From the NCBI RefSeq assembly GCF_025602895.1, contig NW_026516407.1:1-55007 (forward strand): a stretch of 55,007 bases of DNA, given 5' to 3'. This document shows, in pieces, positions 1-13,819 of this stretch; the first letter of the stretch is position 1; every line of letters begins with the position of its first letter. A program made the translations under genes and the position numbers. The notes beneath the pieces are model-generated. The model worked only from the letters and a program-made list of their open reading frames with translations, was not told the origin of the DNA and made no database searches. The DNA comes from Polychytrium aggregatum (taxonomy: Eukaryota; Chytridiomycota; Chytridiomycetes; Polychytriales).

Positions 1-1
1 C

Positions 2-250
2 CGCTACGTCTATGCCTTTGTCGAGCCCGGCCACTTCCCCGTCTGGGACTGCACCCGCTCGTTCACCGGCCAGAACGTGCCTCCCCACACCACTGTCACC
101 TGCTACTTCTCGCTCGACCAAGTCGATCCCCAGAAGACTCTCACCCCCGGCACCGAGGGCTCCGTCGTGCTCGAGGATCTCACCCAGGCTGGCGCCCTTG
201 GCTTCTGGACTGCCCAGGGCACCAACATCCAGTTCCATGTGCAGAACTAA
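2..250 (+). CDS. 3' end of an unrecognised protein gene (truncated by the window edge)
   Basis: An open frame runs from the window edge to a TAA at 248-250 and gives about 82 residues ending in FHVQN. Codon use is strongly GC-biased at third positions, like the confident genes nearby, which supports it as coding. The stretch has alternating hydrophobic and polar residues, aromatic residues and two cysteines (DCT, TCYF), suggesting a beta-rich extracellular or cupredoxin-like fold. I do not recognise a family, so no function is assigned. The start and any upstream exons lie outside the window. Confidence 0.55.
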   Translation, partial: RYVYAFVEPGHFPVWDCTRSFTGQNVPPHTTVTCYFSLDQVDPQKTLTPGTEGSVVLEDLTQAGALGFWTAQGTNIQFHVQN

Positions 251-1079
251 AGCACAGCAACGCGCTCGCCGGACCACGAAGCACCACCGACCCGAAGCCA
301 TCGCTGATGGGAGCGGCCAGTGCTCGACCCTGTCTTTGGGATTTTCGAGCTTGATCGCTCTCCCTTCTGCGTGTCTTTGAGTTTGGTGTGCCTTCACCCC
401 CCCCCCAGGCATTCATCCTCTTCTTCCTCCACCTTTCTCCTGTCCGTGGATCTGATCTCTGGTCCAGTTTGTGTCTCTTCTTGCCCTGCTTGTTTCACTG
501 CCGACTCTCTGTCACTCGGCTCGATATCGCCTCCATTGGCTGTTTCGATCTGGTACAGAGGCACCCTCACCTTTCTCCTCGATCCTGTGCGGCTCTGCAG
601 CTCCCTCTCCCTTTCTTTGGATCTCCTTCTCTTGGTTCCATTCCTTCCCTTGCTGCTGTCGCCCAATAGTCCGATCTTGCTCTATGAATACTTGTGCTTC
701 CGGGATGAGACGATGGAAGGGAGCCCACCTCCCGACCGGATGCATCCAATCCCGGCTGCGTTTGCCGCTGGCATCGCTTTATTTCATTCGGCATCGACAG
801 CAATAGCCTAATACATACCTTATACTTGACTCGCAGCGGACCCAACGAGTCATCATTATCGGATGCCGCTTGTTGGGGAGGGAGGAGTATGCCTTGGACA
901 GGCCTTGGACGGGCCTTGGACAGGGGACGATGCCTCTTGTTCTTCGAGGACATTGCTCTGATACCCAAGAATAAGTATATATTGAGAGCCATTTGGCGAG
1001 GGCAGAGGGAATAATGACGAGTTCGGGGACAAATGGGGCGGAGGAGGGGAGAAGGGGTCGATCGAGCAGGATGAGTACA
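251..1079. other. Intergenic region between two convergent gene ends; no gene seen
   Basis: This stretch separates the 3' end of the first gene (+) from the 3' end of the SCOT gene (-). It is pyrimidine-rich on the plus strand and holds a run of 10 C at 397-406. Short open frames on both strands lack family similarity and look like chance frames in GC-rich DNA. I see no RNA gene or repeat element. Confidence 0.5.
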
Positions 1080-3984
<2,905 letters not shown>

Positions 3985-4937
3985 GGTAGCGAGCACTCGA
4001 GCAATCGGATCCAAAGACGGAGACAGAGGCAAGATCAGAGGAGGAGGAGAGCAAAGCCGTCTGGACAACCAAACGGAGGGACGACCGGGCTTTTCAATGT
4101 GTGTGGGGGGAGGGGCTGCGCGGAGGCTGAAAAATTGAAGAGCGGGTGTGATCCGGGGATGGCATCAGGCGAGGCCAATCGAATAGGCTAAAGCCGCCGA
4201 ACGGGCGAATAGCGTGGGATGGCGCTGCCGACCGTTCCGAGGCGAGGGCGGACCAAAGATGTGCTTCATAACGCACGCTCTGTGGCCTGAAACCGGAGCG
4301 GCGGAAAGGAGGGGGTTGGTACTGCCGACGACAAAGGCCCAGATCTTGTGCACAGATGGGGCTGGACAGGCGGGGGCGTTTTCCCGGGCAGCGCAAGCGG
4401 CAGACGGGGTTGTTTGCGGGTGGTGACCGTGCATGCTATGAATAGCATCGTGTGGGCAAATGCAGAAAGTGCAAGGCAAATGCAGGGGAAATGCAGAAAA
4501 GTGCAAGGCAAGTGGAAAGACTGCCCGTGCCGTTGATCATGTCGTCCGTTCTGGTATCCATCCCGCCGACTTGAATGCCAGTCCGCACTATGCGAACTGC
4601 CGATGTGCTTTCGCATGTCGGTGTGCTTTCGCCTGTCGATGTGCTTTCGCAGCAAAAGGACGCGCCCGTGACCACCCCGCGACAATCACATGCGAGCGTG
4701 TGTTTGTGCGCGGCAGGCGCGTCAGGACTGGGGCTGTGCGCAGTCGGCTGCGCAGGGCAAGGGCAAGGGCGCGGCGGCCCTGGCAGAAGCAAGCCGCAAG
4801 GCCAGCCCAGCCCTCCGCCAAACAGCCGGGTCGCCTCCACCAAAAAGCACCAGGCCCTCTCCACCAGACGGCCCAGACCGCCTCCATCGCCCGCCTCCAT
4901 CGCCCGCCTCATCCAGCAACCGCCACCGTCTCAAAAC
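3985..4937. promoter_or_regulatory. Divergent intergenic/promoter region between SCOT and SAC1
   Basis: These 953 bp lie between two divergent start codons and must hold both promoters. No clear TATA box is seen. Three near-identical 18-bp units sit at 4601-4654 (core GTGCTTTCGC), and a looser duplication of AATGCAGAAA / GTGCAAGGCAA lies at about 4458-4515. Open frames across the region have no family similarity and are taken as chance frames. The repeats could be regulatory or simple slippage products. Confidence 0.4.
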
Positions 4938-7900
4938 ATGGCTGCCGCGGTCCACGAGTCCTTGAAGCTGTAAGGATCAATGCGTCGTCGGTGCTCTGTC
5001 GGCGGGCTCCGGCGCAAATCCACGGCAGCATTCGATCCCTGGGTTTGCTCGACAGCTGACAGCCTCGCTCCCTCCGTTCTGCCCAGCTACACTTCGTCCG
5101 ATTCATTGGCCATCGAGCCTGTGTACCTGGACTCGTTCTCTCCCCGTGAAGCCGTGGTCATCCAGCGAGACACCTCTGCCATCTCGTTGCAGTGTAGGTT
5201 GTCGTACCCAAGCCAGCCGCTCCTCAGGAGAGACGGATCAACGCAGCCCATCCTTGCTGTGCTTCCATCGGATCTCAGCTGCAACAGGCACAGCTGTCCA
5301 GGCGGGCGGCTATCGCTGGCTTACCCGTTTGTTTCTTGATGGCAGCATACTCGCCCAGCTTCGATGCCCAAGGAGAAACGATCCACGGACTCATCGGCCT
5401 CATCCGACTCAACAGCGGTACGTCGACATCACGCCCGTCGCCGTCGGGGTTGCTCCAGCTCCTTTTTGGCACCACCAGCCAGCTTGCCTTGCGAATGCAT
5501 CCCGCAAGGCCAGACGGCTCACTCAGTTTCTCCCGGATGTCCATCCCTGGCTGTGCCCCACTCTACAGGCGATCACCTCATCGTCGTCACCAACCGCACC
5601 AAGCTGGGTCGTCTGGATGGAAATGACATCTACAAGCTCACCGGACACAAGATCGTGTCGGTCACCAAGAGCACTGTGCATCTCTCGGAGCAGCAGGTGG
5701 GAGGCGGCGCCACCAGTGACATGATGTATCGTGAGACTTGCCTGGCGTGCCCACTCATTCCTGTGCTGATTGTAGTTGGCGATGCACACATTACTGATGC
5801 ATGTCTTTGACTGGGTTGGGTAGATCCGCGACGACGGTGTCTATATCGGCCTCCTGAACGACCTCTTAGGATCTGGATACTTTTACTTTTCCTACACCCT
5901 GGACCTGACCCGCAGTCTCCAGCAAACCAGATTCCCAAAGAGCTCGGAGCCCCTCTGGAGAACGGTGCGTTTGAGATTCGATCGCCGCGAGCCCTGGCGG
6001 ATATGGGCTGCTCTAGACCCGGGATATCCACCTGTGGGTGCTAGGACTTTACCGAGCTGCCACGCCCTCGTTTCCTGCAGACTGATCATGTCTCGGTCTC
6101 GTAATCTGGCGATCAGGCCGACGACCGGTTCTTCTGGAACGAATACCTCAGCGCTCCGCTGACCCAGCTCGCCACCAAGGACAGCAACGAGGTATACTTT
6201 CCATTGTCGCAGAGTCCCTTGAGTCAATGAGTCTATTCCGCGCTGCATCATAGGGCGCAAGGGCGGCAGCTGCTCCAGAGTGCTCGTCCTGTTGGCTGAT
6301 CGACTTGATACGCTCTCCCGCTCCAGATTTCGAGATTCGTCCTTCCGATCATCTGTGGATGTAAGGCTACTCGCAAAGCGTCTCGTCTTCACGTTGCGGC
6401 TGAATCACGGACAGCGAGGCGTGGCGACAGCAACCAAGTGGAGCAGGAGGCCATTCAGCAGATTCATCGGTTACTGACCGAGCTTCCTTGACACGTCAAT
6501 CTCTCTGCCGTTCAGTTGTCGAGATCCAGGCCGTTTCTCTCAACGCCAGGCCGTTCACCTACGCCCTCATCTCGCGCAGGAGCAAGTATCGCGCGGGCAC
6601 CCGCTACAACTCGCGCGGAGTTGACATCGAGGGCAATGTGTCCAACTACGTCGAGACCGAGCAGCTGGTCATCACCGCGACGAACCAGCGAGTGTCCTTT
6701 GTTCAGACGCGCGGATCTATCCCGCTCTTCTGGAGACAGGTTGTCAATGTCAAGTACAAGCCCAAGCTGGTGATCGAGAGCTCTGGCCTGATCACCGGCG
6801 AGGCGTTCCGAAAGCACTTTGTCGATCAGATCAAGCGCTACGGCAACCAAATCGCCGTCAACTTGATCGACAAGAAAGGCGGCGAGCTGAAGTTGGCCAA
6901 CGACTTCGAGTATCATGTCCGAAACCTGAGTGACCCCCGCATCAGGTGAGTGTGGCAGCAAGACATGGGACAACAGTGGCTTTCCCAGGCCCAAGCACAT
7001 GCCACCGCATTACCCCCGAGCCAGCGCCAACCACCGGTGATGCTCTCGCTGATGCATCCCGAGCTGGGCCAACCCAAACCCGCTAGATACGTGCACTTTG
7101 ACTTCCACCACGAATGCCGCAAGATGAGATGGGACCGCATCTCGATCCTGGTTGACAGCATCAAGGACGAGCTGGATCAGCAAGGGTAAGTGCGCTGACA
7201 GCCCTAGTTGTGGGACTGCTGCCCGAGTGACCACATCGGCAGCATTGTGCCCCCCCCCATCGAAATGTGCAAGTTACTGATGACCCGGCTGCCTCCAGGT
7301 ACTGCCGTGTCGATGGTGACCAGCTGCTCCAGGTCCAGTCCTCGGTCATCCGAACGAACTGCATGGACTGCTTGGATCGCACCAACGTTGTGCAGAGCGT
7401 CTTTGCCCGGCGTGTGCTCACTCAGCAGCTGCGCGATCTCGGTATCCTGGGTCCCCGGGAGTCGGTCGAAGATACAGGCGACTTTGAGAAGATGTTCAAG
7501 AACGGTACGTCGCCAGGCCGGTTGGGCGGCCGTCCGTCACCCTGGCCACGCCCTTGGTTGAGGTCGCATCTCTAGATGCACACGAGCAAGAGCCGTGATT
7601 CTAACTGCCATCGGCGTCTGCTGCGCGTCTCGGCTGTGGACTTTTCCCCTGCAGTGTGGGCGGACAATGCCGATGCCATCAGCAACCAGTACTCTGGATC
7701 AGGAGCTCTCAAGACTGACTTTACCCGCACGGGCAAGCGCGGCTTTGGCGGCCTGCTGCAAGATGGCGCCAACTCGCTGATTCGATATGTAAAGAACAAC
7801 TACTTTGATGGCACGCGCCAGGACTCGTTTGACCTGTTGTTGGGCAAGTACCAGGTCAGCGCCGGCGTCTCGCCGTTCAAGAGCCAGCTCAAGCTTCATC

Positions 7901-8409
7901 ATGTTGCTGTAAGTAAATCCGCTGCAGCAGGAGAGGGAAGGGACGATGTTGCGAGATGCAATTGCCTGTGGCTCATTGACTTACGCCGGTCTAACATGCT
8001 ACCTTCCTCGAACAATGCGCTGTCCTGGACTGGCGCGCCTCCAGCTCCCCCTGGGCGCCCTTTTCTCCATCTTTATGGCGTTCGTGGTCCTGTCGGTGCG
8101 ATTCGGTAAGTCAAGGGATGCCATTGAGCGCTCGCAACCATCTGCGCCCCCCCCCGCGGCCCGGAATCGCTTGACTGACCCAGCGGTATCTGCATCCTGG
8201 TCTGCTCAGAGCGCCTGTCCGGACAGCTCTTCTACCTGCTCTTTTGGAGTCTCTCGGCTGCCGCCTGCCTGCGGCTGATCGTGATGAAGGGCACCGAGTT
8301 TGTCGAACGGCCTCATCTCGTCGAGACGGATCCGTTCCACACCACCGGAGTCAAACAAGAGGCCGACAGCGCCTACTCCTGGGGCAAGGAGAAGCTCCAT
8401 CAGATCTAG
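4938..8409 (+). CDS. SAC1: Sac1-type phosphoinositide phosphatase (ER/Golgi membrane)
   Basis: Sac1 dephosphorylates PI4P (also PI3P) at the ER and Golgi. Thirteen exons fit with closed phases: 4938-4969, 5087-5191, 5359-5417, 5569-5696, 5824-5964, 6117-6191, 6327-6360, 6516-6945, 7087-7185, 7299-7504, 7655-7908, 8045-8105 and 8210-8409. They give 607 residues against 587 in human. The N-terminus ([11 protein letters not shown]) matches the family start. The SAC domain includes [32 protein letters not shown] and the catalytic CX5R motif in [10 protein letters not shown] near 7360. [13 protein letters not shown] and a DGxRQDSxDL-like motif follow. Two hydrophobic segments (exons 12 and 13) form the C-terminal membrane anchor. 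The tail ends KEKLHQI, so the KxKxx ER-retrieval signal of the animal protein is not exactly present. Exons 7, 12 and 13 are short and rest on phase and alignment. Confidence 0.94.
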
Positions 8410-8775
8410 ACTGTCTGTGTTGGCATCATGGATCCATGTATTCCGATGCGAAGTGCACCCGGTGCCGGCGCTTGTCGGCGCCGAGAGTATACAGCCGATG
8501 TTGCTCCACAACACCCACCCACCAAGTTGCCGCGGCGTGATCTGGATCGTGGGTGGCCGTGGATGGGCCGTGGATGGTTCTGGTGCCAAGCCCAGGGTGG
8601 CGGTGCCTTGTGCTGCCATTGGCCTGCCATTGGCCTGCGCGGCCGTCCCGAAATAGCGCGCACACAAAACAGCCGTCGTTCCCCTCGTCTCGTTCCTCAC
8701 CCGCCTCATCCCCTCTGCCTTGGGCTGCAGCGCCTGTCCAGCGAACACCGCTTATTCCTGACCCAGACTCTGACG
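8410..8775. other. Short intergenic region SAC1-OMA1
   Basis: The 366 bp run from the SAC1 stop to the start codon of the next gene on the same strand. They should carry the SAC1 3' UTR and the OMA1 promoter. No TATA box, repeat or RNA gene was recognised. Confidence 0.4.
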
Positions 8776-10733
8776 ATGCAGTCCAGACTTGCCCTGAGGC
8801 TCCCGGCTGTGGCTCGGCCAGGGCTCCTGGCCCTGCGCACCCCCGTGTCTGTGCCAGCGGCCCTGCGATTCCAAACGCCCAGAATCTCCCGAGGGCTGCA
8901 GATCCACAACCCGTCGAACGCACTGGTCCGCAGCCGCGGATTTCACTCGACCCAGCCAGCGCAGAAGACCCTGCTGTTTGGCGGCGTCGCCGTGGCATTC
9001 GTCCAAGGCACCAGAGCCTTGGTGACAGGTTGGCAGCAAGCACGCCGAGCCAGCCCCTTTCATACGAGCGCCGGTGTCCAGCCGAGGCTGATCTTGGCTT
9101 CTGTCTGATCCCCTGCCTTTGCTCCACCCCTCCGCAGCGCTTCCATTTTTCTACCGCTGGAATTGGTTCTCCAGATACCCTAAGACGATGTGGACCCTGG
9201 CGTCCCTGCCTTTGACGGGAACCGTCATCTTTGTGGGCCTATCCTACGAACGGTAAGGCCAGCGACCCCGAGTCCGGCTGGCCCTCCCCGACACCATTCG
9301 GACAGCATGGGCTCAGTCGTTTGCAGTATACCGATATTGATTTGGGTGGTGCTCGTGGACCATGGACATGCTGCGCCCCTGTCTCCTGCAACGCAGGTGT
9401 GGTTGCGCATGCTCATATGTTGTGCTCCTGTTCCTCATCCACGATCCCCAAACGGACCACGGCGACTGCACTGCGTCCAGACATCCTCTGACCCAGCGGG
9501 GTCGGCTAATGCTGATTGACGAGGCCTCTGAACTGAAACAGTCGGACGAAGCCTTTGCCGAGCTACTGCAAACCTATCAGGACAAGCTCCTGCCGAGCAG
9601 CGATCCCGACGTCAAGCTGGTCCACCAAGTTGCCGCCGACATCTGCGCCGTGGTTGGGCCAGTGCGTCCCTGGGAAGTCTTTGTGGTCAACGACGACAAC
9701 ATTGTCAACGCCTTTGTCATCCCGTCTGGCAAGATCTTTGTGTTCACGGGTCTGATGCGGGTGACTCCGTCGCTCGATGCATTTGGTAGGTTCGGTCGTG
9801 GCCACAGCCGCATGCGACGGGCTCGCCATCGCACCGGTCCCGTCCCTACCTGACGCAGGCGCAATAGCAGCCCCCCTTGCTGACCACCGAGTCTATGTCG
9901 CATCCCATTCGCCCATAGCCGCGGTGCTTTCCCACGAACTGGCTCACGTTTTGTCGAGACACAGCGGCGAAACACAAGGGTAAGTGACTCACGGATCTCC
10001 GATGCAGAGGGAGTCCCCATGGAGATGTAGACTACTGACGCTCGGGATCTGTCGTTTGCATCATCTCGACAACACTCGGGCAACACCTGAACAAATACCA
10101 CGATGCGGTCTGTGGCTCCGTTGACTGTGTCTTGCTTGCGACAGCATCCAGTACATTACGTCGCTGGTTTTCAACACAATCCACAGCACCGTCTACTCCA
10201 TGACTGTGAATCTACCTTTCGTCGGCGACATTGTCGGGATGAGTCTCAAGACTATGGAGCCGATCGTGACAGATTTGCCATACAGCCGGATGTGCGAGAC
10301 AGAGGCCGACACGATTGGCCTGTATCTGATGGCCATGGCAGGATACAACCCCAAGGGTGCCGTCGACTTCTGGGTGACCCTGGATGAGCTCCAAAAGCAA
10401 AGCGCCAGCGCCAACGAGGACGACTTTGAGTTCCTGAGCACCCATCCATCGCACGAACACCGCGCTACGAACATGACCGAGCAGCTGGACTCGGCCCTGG
10501 CTGTCTACGAAGCCCGCAACAAGCTCATCGAGTCCCTCAAGGAGAAGCCCATCTACCATGAGCTCAAGAGCAGCAGCGAGCGAGCGCTGGCTGTCGACAG
10601 TGCCATCGAAAAGGTTGATCACGCCCTCTTTGAGGTGCTGGCAAAGCACATTTCCAAGGAGGAGCCGTTCTGGTGGGCGCGCAAGGACACCTTGAACGAT
10701 ATTGTTTCGCAAAGCCACCTCATCAAAGTCTAG
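8776..10733 (+). CDS. OMA1: OMA1-type mitochondrial inner-membrane metalloprotease (M48)
   Basis: Oma1 is a zinc metalloendopeptidase of the mitochondrial inner membrane involved in quality control. Five exons close in phase: 8776-9028, 9138-9252, 9481-9785, 9919-9979 and 10145-10733, giving 440 residues. The N-terminus is Arg/Ala/Leu-rich (MQSRLALRLPAVARPGLL...), as expected for import into mitochondria. One transmembrane segment follows in exon 2 (TMWTLASLPLTGTVIFVG). The M48 domain has the HExxH zinc motif as SHELAHVLSRH (exon 4) and the third-ligand Glu region as CETEADTIGL. A helical C-terminal part includes THPSHEHR, the typical downstream His/Arg motif. Substrate knowledge comes from the family, not from the sequence. 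Confidence 0.9.
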
Positions 10734-11104
10734 TTGCTGAGCAGTGCTCATCAGCGTGGATCTCATTGAATGATGATCGGCGTGCATACTGTGACCATAT
10801 CCCTGGCTGCATCGATCTTGGTTTGTGGTGCAAGCAGATCGATGGATTGTGGCTCGCCGGCCACATCCTCTGCAGCGTGAGTACACCCTGCGAGATGTTG
10901 GACTATTCGACCGAGCATGCCGCCAATAGACCCGTGCAAGTCGCTCCTTCCTCGGGTGAAAGTAAAGCTGCTCTGAACAGCCAAGGAGCCTCGGGCGACA
11001 AACCCGGAGCCGGAACTGGAGCCGGAACTGGAACCAGAACCGTAGCCCTTGCTCTGATTCTACGGGATATATGTGCGTGCATTCACATCCAAACACACTT
11101 TATT
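10734..11104. other. Intergenic region left of the Fanzor element, with a short 12-bp tandem repeat
   Basis: This 371-bp gap follows the OMA1 stop and ends at the transposon. At about 11007-11042 there are three 12-bp units of the GGAGCCGGAACT type. The last about 20 bp (11085-11104) abut the transposon end. In TnpB/Fanzor systems the flank next to this end supplies the guide, so on the minus strand these bases would be the present guide of the element. Confidence 0.4.
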
Positions 11105-11121
11105 CAGAAAAAAACGGGACA
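11105..11121 (+). repeat. Left terminal repeat of Fanzor element copy 1
   Basis: The sequence CAGAAAAAAACGGGACA matches 16 of 17 bases of the end of copy 2 at 21315-21331. Its inner part AAAAAACGGGACA is repeated in inverted orientation at the right end of copy 1. Confidence 0.85.
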
Positions 11122-11193
11122 ATATAGCCGTTTCCATGAACATGTAGTATGTGCTGTGCTTGCGTCAAGCAAAGCCACAAGAAATAAAACAGA
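11122..11193 (-). ncRNA. Putative Fanzor guide-RNA (omega/fRNA) 3' scaffold segment
   Basis: The 72 bp between the Fanzor stop codon and the terminal repeat contain an imperfect hairpin at 11151-11178. The main stem is TGCTTG / CAAGCA with loop CGT, extended by CT/AG and GTG/CAC after mismatches. In characterised Fanzor and TnpB loci the guide RNA overlaps the 3' end of the nuclease gene and runs into the transposon end, so this segment is where it is expected. The RNA itself is inferred; no promoter or processing site can be seen. Confidence 0.45.
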
Positions 11194-13568
11194 TCACTTT
11201 GGCAGCCTCCGAGTGAAGACCGCCGGTCGCTCTCCGATCTCCACAATCGACCTGCACACTGTGATCATGTTGCGCGCCGCATTGACGTCGCGATTCCACA
11301 CTGTCCGGCAGCTGGGATTCTTGCAGCTCCTGACAAAGTGGGAATTCGCAACACTGGGCGCATCGAGTCCTTCCAACCGAACTGGCTCCAGGCACTTGGA
11401 GCACACTTGCGAGGTGTTGAACTCGTTCGTTGAGGCCACCTTGACGCTTCCATGATGGTGATTGGGACGGCGTCGGTGGTGCTCGAATTGCTCAAAGTAC
11501 CGAGCAAATCGCTGCCTCCGAGGGCTGGATGCATAGCCCTTGCCCTGTCGCCATGACGCATTGCCAAAGGCGATCACCACATCGGTCCGTATCGGGGCGT
11601 GCTTCAGGACGGCCTTGCACATCTTGTCAATGGCCACTTGGCGCCTCTTGTGGCCCGTGAATCGATGGTGACGGGCCTTCTTGCCAAGGTGGAAGTCGAG
11701 CTGCACTCGCAGCTCCGGTCGCAGGACATGGGTGAGATGGATCTTGAAAGCCTCCGAGGACGACACCTTGGGCGAGGGGGTGGTCGACATCCAGGTCTCG
11801 ATGCTGAGTCGATACTTCATGGTGTTGTGCCACTGGGTGTTGGACGTATGGCCACACATTTGCTGGTAGTGGCCATTGGAGAACGAGACCACCTCGTCTT
11901 GGTGGCCCGGTGCTTGGATGACCGCCGTGAAGATGGAGCCGACTCCAGGATCGATGCCAATCCAAGTGGTGCGATCGGGGTCTGGGTCGCCGATGTGGGT
12001 CTGGATGCGCTGTTCGGCAGTCGGAGGAGGCTCGATGGTCTCGGTGCGATCGGTTCGACGCAGAAACTTGACGAGACTGATGGTGCATCCAATGCCATCG
12101 GTGCTGATCTCGTAGTTGAACAGCTTCTTGTCCACGTCTCGCTCTTGGAAGAGGGAACTACGCAGCTTGAAGCAACTGCGCCAGAGACGATCCTGGTTGT
12201 TGATGCCGTCCTCACCTTCTTCCTTGAGCTTGTCCCGGGTGAGTCCAAGACGATGTTCGGTGTCAAGGAGTTGCCAGAGAGTGACCGTGTCGATCTTGAT
12301 GTACTTGGCCGTGGCAGTGCACAGAGGGACCATCGTGCACACGGCCGGAGGAGTGTCGAGAGCGAGCTGCTTCAGTGCCCACTTGATCCTGGATGCCAGC
12401 TTGTTGATCTTGGACTTGGTGGTGCCGAGCTCAGACTTGGCCGTGGTGAACCTCTTGTCGTCGGAGGGAATGCCTCGGGCAGTGAGCTCGTCCAGCTTGG
12501 CCTGGCGCTGCAGCTCGGTGACTCGGAGGGCGGGCATGTCACAGTCGATCCACTTGTGGACATTGTCGACCATCTTGTCCCGGGCGAGGATTCCCACATG
12601 GTGTGAGAGGCGATGGAGGGCCCGGAAGCGGTCCTGGTCGTTGCTGTACCGAAACTCGTCCAGGACGTGGCCAAAGTCTGGATAGAGGAACTCGAGATCG
12701 GCCTTGGGTGGAGTCTGCCCTGGTTTCTCGAAGAGCTCAAGACAGACCTCGATGGCTTCGTGCTTGTGCTTGTTGGCTGGGAAGACGGCAGCACAAAAGC
12801 GACGAAGGAGTCTCCAGTAGGCCAGGTCGAGGTGGGTGGTGCAGTTGGCAGCATAGGCATTGACAGCGAGTGTGAGAAGCTGACTGTGAGCACCATCAGG
12901 CAGACGAGGGGCCGGAGGCAGGTCTGCGTGCCGAGTGGTCTGGTAGTCGCGAAAGGATTTGATCAGATGCTCGTTGTATTTCTTGGTCTCCCCGGTCGGG
13001 GAGAGGGCACCGTCCTGGACGATCTTAAAGCACTGGCGGATGAAAGCAGGGGTGGCCCTGGAGATGACAGGGACGGGAAGATCCTGCTCGATGCACCGGA
13101 GGATGTGCAGGTTGAGCAGCCTGGATGCCTCGAACTGGATCTGGGTCATGGCCTCGACGGTGGCCTGGATCTTGTCGCGGAGAGCGGGATTGAGACAACA
13201 GCCATCTATCGTCTGCTTGAAGCAGCTGAACTGAGGGGCGGATGACCTTCCATCCACGAGTGGGACGACGGAGCTCTTGAGGGGCCGGTATTTGGGACAT
13301 TTGCTGGTGTTGCAACGTTCGTGATCGGTGCCATCGCACTGGCGACATCGCTTGCCGGTACTCGAGGAAGTAGATGGACCAGGCTCGGTGGGATCGACAC
13401 ATCCATTGGATCTGCAGAAGCAGTGGTGGTGAGCGACGGAGCAACAGACGACCAAGCATGCGTGGGGTCAGAATACGAACCAGAGACAGGCTCCGACTGT
13501 GACTTGGCTTTCTTGGGCCTGGGTGGCCGAGGCTGGCCATCACCGGCACCCTTGCGCTTCGGAGGCAT
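11194..13568 (-). CDS. Fanzor, eukaryotic TnpB-like RNA-guided nuclease homologue
   Basis: Fanzors are eukaryotic relatives of TnpB/Cas12; at least one fungal member cuts DNA guided by an RNA from its own locus. An uninterrupted frame covers 11194-13455. Visible features: an N-terminal zinc-knuckle-like CRQCDGTDHERC...CP; a long helical region; RuvC-I Asp in WIGIDPGVGS (codon 11950-11952); a VVIAFGNASW strand; the relocated catalytic Glu of Fanzors in TNEFNTSQVCSKC (codon 11422-11424); a C-terminal zinc finger CSKC...CKNPSC; and RuvC-III Asp in WNRDVNAARNM (codon 11287-11289). All expected catalytic residues are present. The likely true start is the ATG at 13568 in another frame, giving MPPKRK...RPKKAK (nuclear-localisation-like). 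The switch between frames, near 13370-13440, needs a small intron or is a frameshift. The gene lies downstream of, and co-directional with, the transposase. Confidence 0.9.
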
Positions 13569-13819
13569 GGGGCAGAGGATGCTGGATGCCTGCCAGTGGT
13601 ACTGGTCAGAACAGAGACTTTTTTTTATCGTACAATGGCGCGATGATCCGATCAAGGCGAGATGAGGGAAGAAAGCAGCAGGACGAAGGTGTGGCATTTA
13701 TACCCGAGAGCAGGAGCCCGTCTTTGCGGGCTGGTTGGGGAAGTGACCCTGTTCAAAAATCGCCGAGAGGTTCAAGCCAGGGATGTGAACGCGAAAATGG
13801 CGGCTCGATTGGAGGGAAC

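Noticed and set aside
10212..11096. A 294-codon minus-strand frame
   Set aside because: It is antisense to the last OMA1 exon, whose reading is well supported by conserved motifs.
11599..12606. A 335-codon plus-strand frame
   Set aside because: It is antisense to Fanzor; the minus-strand reading has catalytic and zinc motifs.
11194..13455. Bacterial IS605/TnpB contamination
   Set aside because: The relocated Glu motif (NEFNTSQ), the N-terminal zinc knuckle, the NLS-like start and the flanking intron-bearing fungal genes point to a eukaryotic Fanzor.
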